DNA from: an uncultured Collinsella sp.
GTDB taxonomy: Bacteria; Actinomycetota; Coriobacteriia; Coriobacteriales; Coriobacteriaceae
Length of the DNA: 12,969 nucleotides
Assembly: GCA_900556675.1 (NCBI GenBank)
Contig: USQE01000016.1
Span: 1-12,969 of the forward strand
Direction of reading: 5' to 3'
A model generated the notes under the pieces. The model did no database searches, was not told the DNA's origin, and saw only the letters and a list, made by a program, of their open reading frames with translations. Each line of letters begins with the position of its first letter. The first letter of the stretch is position 1. Below, one piece after another: positions 6,519 to 11,242 of the stretch. A program made the position numbers and the translations under genes.

Positions 6519-7223
6519 CTAGCGCTCGTCCACGAGCTTGGCGACGAGGGCTTTGAGCTCGGCCACCTCTTGCTCGAGTTCCTTGACGCGACGGGCGTTT
6601 TCGGTGATGCCCTGACGGTTGAGGGCGCTCTGCTCGGCGGCATCGTCGGGCATATACTCGCGGTGCTGCTTGGCATCGAAGCTCTCCTCGAACACGCGGC
6701 AGCCGTTGCGCTTGATGATGCGCCCGGGCACGCCCACGACGGTGCAGTTGTCGGGCACGTCCTTGACGACGACCGAGTTGCCGCCGATCTTGACGTTGTT
6801 GCCAATGTGGATGTTGCCAAGCACCTTGGCGCCCGTGCCCACCGTGACATTGTTGCCCAGGGTGGGGTGGCGCTTGCCGGTCTCGTTGCCGGTGCCGCCG
6901 AGCGTGACGCCCTGGTAGAGCACACAGTTATCGCCCACGATGGCAGTCTCGCCAATAACGACGCCCATGGCGTGGTCGATAAAGAAGTGCTTGCCGATCT
7001 GCGCGGCGGGATGAATCTCGACGCCGGTGATGTGGCGGGTGATTTGCGAGAGCACACGGGCGAGTGAGCGATGACCGTGCTCCCACAGCCAGTGCTCGGG
7101 CACGTGGTTCCACTTGGCGTGCAGGCCAGGGTAGGAAAGGAAGATGACCAGACCGTTTTGCGCGGCGGGGTCTTGCGCCTGGACGGTCTTGATGTCCTCA
7201 CGAATGGTATTGATAAAGCTCAC
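6519..7223 (-). CDS. cysE: Serine O-acetyltransferase
   Basis: 234 residues. It transfers acetyl from acetyl-CoA to L-serine, giving O-acetylserine, the first committed step of cysteine synthesis. The N-terminal helical part (1-65) holds the usual HxxxHW..H pattern. The left-handed beta-helix (about 67-170) carries [11 protein letters not shown], the catalytic Asp83-His84 pair ([13 protein letters not shown]), [14 protein letters not shown] with His119, and GVPGRII. This is the short Gram-positive EpsC-like form. After the hexapeptide domain there is a tail of about 60 residues ending in a predicted coiled coil (207-232, [18 protein letters not shown]), where other CysE proteins have only a short tail that docks with CysK. 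I chose GTG 7223 because AAGGGAGGG lies about 6 nt upstream; an ATG further out (7298) precedes the promoter. No cysK is adjacent. Confidence 0.93.
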   Translation of the reverse strand: MSFINTIREDIKTVQAQDPAAQNGLVIFLSYPGLHAKWNHVPEHWLWEHGHRSLARVLSQITRHITGVEIHPAAQIGKHFFIDHAMGVVIGETAIVGDNCVLYQGVTLGGTGNETGKRHPTLGNNVTVGTGAKVLGNIHIGNNVKIGGNSVVVKDVPDNCTVVGVPGRIIKRNGCRVFEESFDAKQHREYMPDDAAEQSALNRQGITENARRVKELEQEVAELKALVAKLVDER

Positions 7224-7264
7224 CGGCCGCCCTCCCTTAGCACCGTGACAATGCGATTCAATAA

Positions 7265-7270
7265 AGTATA
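7265..7270 (-). promoter_or_regulatory. Candidate -10 element of cysE
   Basis: On the minus strand TATACT (7265-7270) is a strong -10, about 35-40 nt upstream of the GTG start. The -35 is poor (TTCCTA with 17-nt spacing), so an activator may be needed or the promoter may be weak. The position supports the GTG start at 7223 over the ATG at 7298. Confidence 0.5.
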
Positions 7271-7395
7271 GCGATTCGCTAGGGATTAGGAAGGGCAATC
7301 CTGCTTTGCTTTGGGCGACAAGTGTCAGTTATGCAAACTTGCTGGTAATGGAGTCATGCTTTTGTGGGGTTGCGCACGAGGGGGCGCCGCAACCG

Positions 7396-7414
7396 TATAC
7401 TGGTCAACTCGGAC
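7396..7414 (+). promoter_or_regulatory. Candidate -10 of the DedA gene, next to an operator-like sequence
   Basis: TATACT (7396-7401) is a strong -10, about 47 nt before the ATG at 7448. The -35 is poorly defined (TTGCGC at 7370-7375 gives a long 20-nt spacer). GTCAACTCGGAC (7403-7414), immediately downstream over the predicted start site, equals the MarR-operon repeat with two A residues missing. Confidence 0.45.
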
Positions 7415-7447
7415 GTGTCCGCGCCCACAACTGAGAGGTTTTACTTC

Positions 7448-8095
7448 ATGGGTTTCATTAATTTTATCGCTGAGCTGCTCAAAGACCCGCGCACCGCGAT
7501 TGCCAGCTGGATCGCCGCCGGCCCGCTTATGGCCTACGGCTGCGTGTTCTTGATCATCTTTATCGAGACAGGCGTGGTGTTCTTCCCGTTCCTTCCCGGC
7601 GATTCGCTGCTGTTTGCCTCGGGCTTCTTTGCCCACAACGGCGGCTTTAACATCGTGGCGCTTCTGGCCACCGCATGGGCCGCAGCCATCCTGGGCGATC
7701 AGTGCAACTTTATGATCGGCCACTTCTTTGGCAAAAAGATTATCGCCTCGGGCAAGGTAAAGGCCATGACGCCCGAGCGCATTAAAAAGTCCGAGGATTT
7801 CTTGGACAAGTGGGGCCACCTGGCCATCTTCCTGGGTCGCTTCTTCCCGTTTATCCGCACCTTTGTGCCTTTTATCGCCGGCATGGGCGGCATGCACTGG
7901 CGCAACTTTGTCGTCTTTAACGTGCTGGGCGGCATTACCTGGTCGACGGTCTTTACGCTGCTGGGCTACTTCTTTGGTGGCATTCCCTTTGTGCAGGAGC
8001 ACTTTGAGCTGCTGATTATCGGCATCGTCGCCGTGTCGATCATCCCGACCGTGGTCGGCTTGGTTAAGGCTAAACTGGGCAAAAAGAACGCATAG
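7448..8095 (+). CDS. DedA family (VTT domain) membrane protein
   Basis: 215 residues. The N-terminal helix and re-entrant region contain the family hallmark ETGVVFFPFLPGDSLL (about 38-53), with the acidic residue and the P-G-[DE]-x-L motif. The second hallmark, FLGRFFPFIRTFVPFIAGM (about 133-151), carries the conserved arginines in the G-R-F-x-P-x-x-R-T pattern. Four to five hydrophobic segments follow the usual layout and the C-terminus is basic (KAKLGKK). DedA proteins act in the cytoplasmic membrane; several are undecaprenyl-phosphate or phospholipid flippases and affect envelope integrity, proton homeostasis and antimicrobial resistance. Which lipid this one handles is unknown. ATG 7448 is preceded by GAGAGG with 9-nt spacing; the upstream in-frame ATG (7364) precedes the predicted promoter. 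Monocistronic, with its own terminator. Confidence 0.93.
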   Translation: MGFINFIAELLKDPRTAIASWIAAGPLMAYGCVFLIIFIETGVVFFPFLPGDSLLFASGFFAHNGGFNIVALLATAWAAAILGDQCNFMIGHFFGKKIIASGKVKAMTPERIKKSEDFLDKWGHLAIFLGRFFPFIRTFVPFIAGMGGMHWRNFVVFNVLGGITWSTVFTLLGYFFGGIPFVQEHFELLIIGIVAVSIIPTVVGLVKAKLGKKNA

Positions 8096-8124
8096 CTCGA
8101 GCCGGCGCACAAATCGTGTCGTTG

Positions 8125-8156
8125 AGGCCCGTCACCGTTTACGGTGGCGGGCCTTT
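8125..8156 (+). terminator. Intrinsic terminator after the DedA gene
   Basis: A 14-bp stem, AGGCCCGTCACCGT (8125-8138) with ACGGTGGCGGGCCT (8141-8154) including one G-T wobble, is followed by a short T-run and then TATGCTT. It lies about 30 nt after the dedA stop. Confidence 0.88.
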
Positions 8157-8178
8157 ATGCTTCGGGCAAATGAAAATA

Positions 8179-8230
8179 CTTTACTTAGTTAAAGAAAAGC
8201 GTTTTATCAGGCGCGTGCGGGGAGTACAAT
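8179..8230 (+). promoter_or_regulatory. Candidate ilvE promoter region
   Basis: TACAAT (8225-8230) is a good -10. The -35 at 17-nt spacing is TTTTAT (8202-8207), which is weak. Upstream lie an AT-rich tract with a small dyad, CTTTA (8179-8183) and TAAAG (8190-8194), and a GCGTTTTATCA motif (8200-8209) resembling the motif before the gene at 1710. A weak -35 with upstream elements suggests an activator or other regulator. The predicted start falls at about 8237-8238. Confidence 0.45.
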
Positions 8231-8237
8231 CTCGTGC

Positions 8238-8387
8238 ATGCGAATCGACGTGCCATGGGCTTTGGTGTTGCCCGCGTGTCCCGTCCGGCTCTACGCTCCG
8301 GGCGTGCGACGTTGCGACGCGGTCGGCCTCGGTCCTTGCGTGCGAGTTCGCGAGTATGCAACTGTGTATGTAAGGAGCGACATATGA
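8238..8387 (+). CDS. Possible leaderless upstream ORF (leader peptide) overlapping ilvE
   Basis: An ATG at 8238, in a different frame from ilvE, opens 49 codons ending in TGA at 8385-8387. The ilvE start codon (8384-8386) lies inside this end as ATGA, the classic coupled stop/start. The ATG coincides with the predicted +1 of the TACAAT promoter, so the message could be leaderless, as is common in actinobacteria. About 15 of 49 residues are branched-chain (nine Val, four Leu, two Ile), which fits a sensor of the pathway product but is only modestly above what GC-rich codons give by chance. No ribosome binding site precedes it. ilvE has its own strong site inside this ORF, so coupling would modulate rather than enable translation. 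Speculative. Confidence 0.3.
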   Translation: MRIDVPWALVLPACPVRLYAPGVRRCDAVGLGPCVRVREYATVYVRSDI

Positions 8388-9436
8388 CTGTCGAGAAGAA
8401 GGATATCGATTGGGGTAGCCTCGGCTTTGGCTACATGAAGACCGATTACAGCTACGAGGCTCATTGGAAGGATGGCGAGTGGGACGAGGGCGGCCTGACC
8501 ACCGACCACACCCTGCATGTCTCCGAGTGCGGTGGCATCTTCCATTACTGCCAGGAGGTCTTTGAGGGCCTGAAGGCCTACACCGCCGAGGACGGCAGCA
8601 TCGTCTGCTTCCGTCCCGACATGAACGCCGAGCGCATGTATAACTCTGCCCAGCGCCTCGAGATGCCCCCGTTCCCCAAGGATAAGTTTGTTGAGGCCGT
8701 CAAGCAGGTCGTTTCTGCCAACGCCGCTTGGGTTCCGCCCTTCGGTTCTGGTGCGACCCTGTACGTGCGTCCGTTTATGATCGGCTCCGGTGACGTGATC
8801 GGCGTGGCTCCCGCTCCTGAGTACACGTTCCGCATTCTCGTGACCCCGGTCGGTCCGTACTTTAAGGGCGGCCTCAAGCCCGTCAAGCTGCGCGTTTCCG
8901 AGTACGACCGCGCCGCACCGCACGGCACCGGCAATATCAAGGCCGGCCTGAACTACGCCATGTCCCTCAAGCCCACGATGGAGGCCCATCGCGAGGGTTA
9001 TGCCGAGAACCTGTATCTCGACTCCGAGTCCCGCACCTATGTCGAGGAGACCGGTGGCGCGAACGTTCTGTTCGTGAAGGAGAACGGCACCCTCGTCGTT
9101 CCTCAGTCGCACACCGACTCCATCCTGCCCTCCATCACCCGTCGCTCGCTCGTTCAGGTTGCCGAGGATTTGGGCATGACCGTCGACCAGCGTCCCGTCG
9201 AGTGGGCCGAGGTCAAGGCCGGCACCTTTGTGGAATGCGGCCTGTGCGGCACCGCTGCTGTCATCTCCCCGGTGGGCGAGATCGACAACAAGGTCTACGG
9301 TGCCGATGAGACCGTGACCTTCCCGGCTGGCTGCACCGAGATCGGCCCCGTGATGAAGAAGCTTCGCGAGACCCTGACCGGTATCCAGTCCGGTGCTGTC
9401 GAGGACAAGCACAACTGGGTTTACACCGTGGCGTAA
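8384..9436 (+). CDS. ilvE: Branched-chain amino acid aminotransferase
   Basis: 350 residues, the usual length for the longer (BCAT group II) fold-type IV enzymes. It transfers the amino group between glutamate and the 2-keto acids of leucine, isoleucine and valine, the last biosynthetic step and first catabolic step, in the cytoplasm with PLP. Visible landmarks are the N-terminal GFGYMKTDY, the EVFEGLKAY motif, YVRPFMIG, and the PLP lysine Lys186 in GTGNIKAGLNYA. Also present are the E-V/T-G-G-A-N loop (YVEETGGANVLFV) and GTAAVISPVGEI near the C-terminus, which binds the cofactor phosphate. ATG 8384 has AAGGAG 5 nt upstream; a longer in-frame form from GTG 8234 would add 50 Arg-rich residues unlike the family and starts before the predicted transcript. 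No other ilv gene is adjacent. Confidence 0.95.
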   Translation: MTVEKKDIDWGSLGFGYMKTDYSYEAHWKDGEWDEGGLTTDHTLHVSECGGIFHYCQEVFEGLKAYTAEDGSIVCFRPDMNAERMYNSAQRLEMPPFPKDKFVEAVKQVVSANAAWVPPFGSGATLYVRPFMIGSGDVIGVAPAPEYTFRILVTPVGPYFKGGLKPVKLRVSEYDRAAPHGTGNIKAGLNYAMSLKPTMEAHREGYAENLYLDSESRTYVEETGGANVLFVKENGTLVVPQSHTDSILPSITRRSLVQVAEDLGMTVDQRPVEWAEVKAGTFVECGLCGTAAVISPVGEIDNKVYGADETVTFPAGCTEIGPVMKKLRETLTGIQSGAVEDKHNWVYTVA

Positions 9437-9464
9437 CCTGGCTTCGTAATTCTCATCAAGCTCT

Positions 9465-9593
9465 GACCGAGGCGGACCGGCCTATCTCCCGGCGCGTCCT
9501 CGGACATGAAAGAACCTCCGCTGCGCACTACGTGCGGCGGAGGTTCTTTCGTCCTGTGGAATGCGCCGGGAGATAGGCCGGTCCGCCTCGGTC
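9465..9593. repeat. 129-nt nested inverted repeat with 31-bp perfect arms
   Basis: The left arm (9465-9495, beginning GACCGAGGCGGACCGG) is the exact reverse complement of the right arm (9563-9593), 31 of 31 positions. The 67 nt between them contain a second, independent hairpin (9508-9550). The pentamer GCTCT flanks the element at 9460-9464 and 9598-9602, the right copy offset by 4 nt. No ORF is inside. It could be a small non-autonomous element, a repeat family member, or an extreme terminator. The symmetry itself is certain; its role is not. Confidence 0.92.
9508..9550. terminator. Inner hairpin of the nested repeat, probable bidirectional terminator
   Basis: GAAAGAACCTCCGC (9508-9521) pairs perfectly with GCGGAGGTTCTTTC (9537-9550). 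The 15-nt loop folds again as CGCAC-TAC-GTGCG (9524-9536), giving a 19-bp stem with a 2-nt bulge. The 3' arm is T-rich (TTCTTTC) on both strands because of the symmetry. It lies about 70 nt past the ilvE stop and is the best candidate for ending that transcript. Confidence 0.7.
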
Positions 9594-9644
9594 GAGTGCT
9601 CTGCATTCCTTGCCAGGAGGTTACTGGGCTGTAGGGAAGATGGT

Positions 9645-9664
9645 GCGCGGCCTTTTGGCCGCGC
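9645..9664. repeat. Short GC-rich hairpin
   Basis: GCGCGGCC (9645-9652), TTTT loop, GGCCGCGC (9657-9664): a perfect 8-bp stem. No T-run follows on either strand, so it is not a canonical terminator. Confidence 0.5.
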
Positions 9665-9677
9665 GTTGTGCGTGGAT

Positions 9678-9710
9678 AAGAAAAGGGCCCAAGGTTTGTG
9701 CCTTGGGCCC
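9678..9710 (-). terminator. Intrinsic terminator of lemA
   Basis: A perfect 10-bp stem, GGGCCCAAGG (9685-9694) and CCTTGGGCCC (9701-9710), with a 6-nt loop. On the minus strand it is followed by TTTTCTT (9678-9684). It lies 41 nt past the lemA stop. Confidence 0.92.
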
Positions 9711-9750
9711 CAAAGGGTTGATGAACTGGCTTAAGACTCGGCCGTGATTG

Positions 9751-10302
9751 TTAGAACTTGACGGTCGGTGCCTGGCGGGCGGCCTCGGCGGCCTCGAAGC
9801 CCTGGCGCTCCTTAAACTGGAAGATGCCGGCAAAGATAACGGCTGGGAAGGTCTGGATGGCGTTGTTGTAGCTGAGCACGCAGTCGTTGTAGCTCTGGCG
9901 CGCGTAGCTCACCTTGTTCTCGGTGTCTTCGAGCGATGCCTGGAGCTGCGTAAAGTTGGTGTTCGCCTTAAGGTCGGGGTAGGCCTCGGCCACGGCAAAG
10001 AGCTGGCGCAGCGCACCGGTCAGCACGTTGTCGGCTTCCATCTTGGCCTCGGGGGTGGTGGCGCTCACGGCGGCGTTGCGCGCGTTGACTACGGCGGCGA
10101 GCGTGTTCTGCTCGTGCTTGGCGTAGCCCTTGACGGTCTCGACCAGGTTAGGGATCAGGTCGTTGCGGCGCTGCAGCTGCGTGTCGATGTTCTGCCAGGC
10201 GTTATCGATGCGATTGCGCTTGGTGACCATGTTATTGTAGATGCCGGCGATGGCGCTGGCGATCACAACGACAACAACGATACCGATGATGACGGGAAGC
10301 AT
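9751..10302 (-). CDS. lemA: LemA family protein
   Basis: 183 residues, typical for LemA. A single N-terminal hydrophobic helix (about 3-22, VIIGIVVVVVIASAIAGIYN) is followed by an extended helical domain. Family signatures include NRIDNAWQNIDTQLQRRNDLIPNLVETVKGYAKHE cut across residues 30-64, AYPDLKANTNF and the NKVSYARQSYND segment near 130-140. LemA proteins are membrane-anchored with a short N-terminal tail outside and a helical bundle; their biochemical role is not settled, and some are involved in envelope stress or antigen presentation in Listeria. ATG 10302 is preceded on the minus strand by CGGAGAC. Here lemA is alone: the usual partners (an M48 HtpX-like protease or a TPM-domain protein) are not next to it. 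Confidence 0.95.
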   Translation of the reverse strand: MLPVIIGIVVVVVIASAIAGIYNNMVTKRNRIDNAWQNIDTQLQRRNDLIPNLVETVKGYAKHEQNTLAAVVNARNAAVSATTPEAKMEADNVLTGALRQLFAVAEAYPDLKANTNFTQLQASLEDTENKVSYARQSYNDCVLSYNNAIQTFPAVIFAGIFQFKERQGFEAAEAARQAPTVKF

Positions 10303-10363
10303 GATGTCTCCGTTTCGAATGGCAGCGGCGTTTTGCGCTGGCTGCCGTTGGTGTAACGCTACT

Positions 10364-10369
10364 AGTATA
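10364..10369 (-). promoter_or_regulatory. Candidate -10 element of lemA
   Basis: On the minus strand TATACT (10364-10369) lies about 62 nt upstream of the lemA ATG. The -35 is weak (TTCGGT with 18-nt spacing). The leader between carries no obvious structure. Confidence 0.45.
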
Positions 10370-10453
10370 CCCGCAACCTTTGGCGATACCGAACTTTCCG
10401 GTAAGCGTTATGTTTCCGCCAAGGAGGGGGCGCCAATATGGAACGGGCGGTAC

Positions 10454-10496
10454 AGGTGTAAGATATGCGACAAATTAAGGAATGCTGTCTACACCT
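10454..10496. promoter_or_regulatory. Candidate promoter and 7-bp inverted repeat upstream of the TetR gene
   Basis: AGGTGTA (10454-10460) and TACACCT (10490-10496) are exact inverted copies 29 nt apart. TAAGAT (10459-10464) is a possible -10 touching the left arm, with transcription starting near 10471. TetR-type proteins often repress themselves through such dyads, although the arms here are farther apart than usual for a single operator. Confidence 0.3.
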
Positions 10497-10501
10497 TGAG
10501 G

Positions 10502-11098
10502 ATGGCGATATGGATGGACCTTCGCATCAAGAAAACCTATCGTGCCCTGTTCGATGCTTTTACCGAGCTCTTGGAAGAGCATCGGTTTGAGGATTTGACG
10601 GTTGCCATGCTTTGCGACCGGGCCCTGATTCGCCGCACGACGTTCTATAAGCATTTTCGCGATAAAAACGATTACTTTGCCTTCTATATCGATGAGCTTA
10701 TGACGGGCTTGCCGCAAAACCGGACCGATGCGGCGGACTCGGAGTCGCTTGGGGACGTGCAGGCGCTTCGCCATGAGGTCTTTGACGATGCCATGAATAT
10801 GATTCTGGCGCATGAGCAGCTCATGGATAATATTTTGGCGAGCAGCATGTCGGGCATGCTGACCGGCATGATTTGCGACCGCATCGCGCGTTCTGTCCGC
10901 GAGCGTGTGATGAGCTCGCTTGCCGAAGATGCTCTGGCGCCCGTTTCGCTCGAGACGACATCGGAGTTTATCGCCGGTGGCATTATTCGGCTGTTCACAA
11001 ATTGGTGGGAATCGGGTCACGATCTTGAGCGTCGACCCGAGATGGCCGACGTGGTCGATGCGCTGTTCGAGCGAACCATGACGCCGGTACATCACTAG
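10502..11098 (+). CDS. TetR/AcrR-family transcriptional regulator
   Basis: 198 residues from ATG 10502. Residues 6-60 form the TetR DNA-binding domain: RIKKTYRALFDAFTELLEEHRFEDLTV leads into the helix-turn-helix AMLCDRALIRRTTFYKHFRDKNDYF. The remainder is all helical, and its C-terminal pattern (FIAGGIIRLFTNWWESG) resembles the TetR_C_7 group seen in DhaS-like regulators. Ligand and target are unknown. The start is uncertain: ATG 10502 directly abuts TTGAGG, whereas ATG 10514 (MDLRIKK) is 12 nt from GAGG and would give 194 residues, the more typical N-terminus. The long upstream in-frame extension to 10241 overlaps lemA and is not credible. It is a lone gene between divergent lemA and the convergent tRNA gene, so it probably acts in trans. 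Confidence 0.9.
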   Translation: MAIWMDLRIKKTYRALFDAFTELLEEHRFEDLTVAMLCDRALIRRTTFYKHFRDKNDYFAFYIDELMTGLPQNRTDAADSESLGDVQALRHEVFDDAMNMILAHEQLMDNILASSMSGMLTGMICDRIARSVRERVMSSLAEDALAPVSLETTSEFIAGGIIRLFTNWWESGHDLERRPEMADVVDALFERTMTPVHH

Positions 11099-11101
11099 AA
11101 G

Positions 11102-11191
11102 TGGCGGAGAGAGGGGGATTCGAACCCCCGGAACGCTCTCGCGCTCAACGGTTTTCAAGACCGCCGCATTCAACCGCTCTGCCATCTCTCC
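11102..11191 (-). tRNA. tRNA-Ser(UGA) with encoded CCA
   Basis: On the minus strand the 5' acceptor GGAGAGA (11185-11191) pairs with TCTCTCC (11106-11112); G (11105) is the discriminator and CCA (11102-11104) is encoded. The anticodon loop CTTGAAA gives anticodon UGA (11155-11157). The T arm is GGGGGTTCGAATCCCCC. A long variable arm (GCGCGAGAGCG region) is the class II feature expected for serine tRNAs. It reads codons UCA, UCG and others of the UCN box. Confidence 0.97.
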
Positions 11192-11201
11192 GTGAGTCGT
11201 A

Positions 11202-11230
11202 ATGATAGCATCGTTTTGAATTTGCAACAG
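11202..11230 (-). promoter_or_regulatory. Weak candidate promoter for tRNA-Ser
   Basis: On the minus strand CTGTTG (11225-11230) and TATCAT (11202-11207) are separated by 17 nt, placing the start about 4 nt before the mature tRNA end. The -35 match is poor. The same 51-nt gap must also hold any promoter for the divergent tadA-fusion gene. Confidence 0.3.
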
Positions 11231-11242
11231 GGAAGGCGAACG

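Larger units (their letters stand above)
9437..9750. other. Gene-free, structure-rich gap between convergent ilvE and lemA
   Basis: The 314 nt contain no credible gene. From left to right they hold a 129-nt nested inverted repeat with an inner terminator-like stem (9465-9593), a separate GC-rich hairpin (9645-9664) and the lemA terminator (9678-9710). More than half of the gap can be base-paired. Confidence 0.8.

Noticed and set aside
8234..8383. A 50-residue N-terminal extension of ilvE from GTG 8234
   Set aside because: It would start before the predicted transcript, is Arg-rich and unlike the family, and ATG 8384 has AAGGAG at ideal spacing.
8291..9412. A 373-codon minus-strand open frame opposite ilvE
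   Set aside because: Antisense shadow of a strongly supported aminotransferase; no domain and no ribosome binding site in a sensible place.
9640..9747. A 35-codon ORF with AGGGA upstream
   Set aside because: It consists mainly of the hairpin at 9645-9664 and the lemA terminator, so its sequence is explained by those structures.
11102..11242. Integration site (att) at the tRNA-Ser gene
   Set aside because: No integrase, no duplicated tRNA 3' end and no change of gene content beside it.
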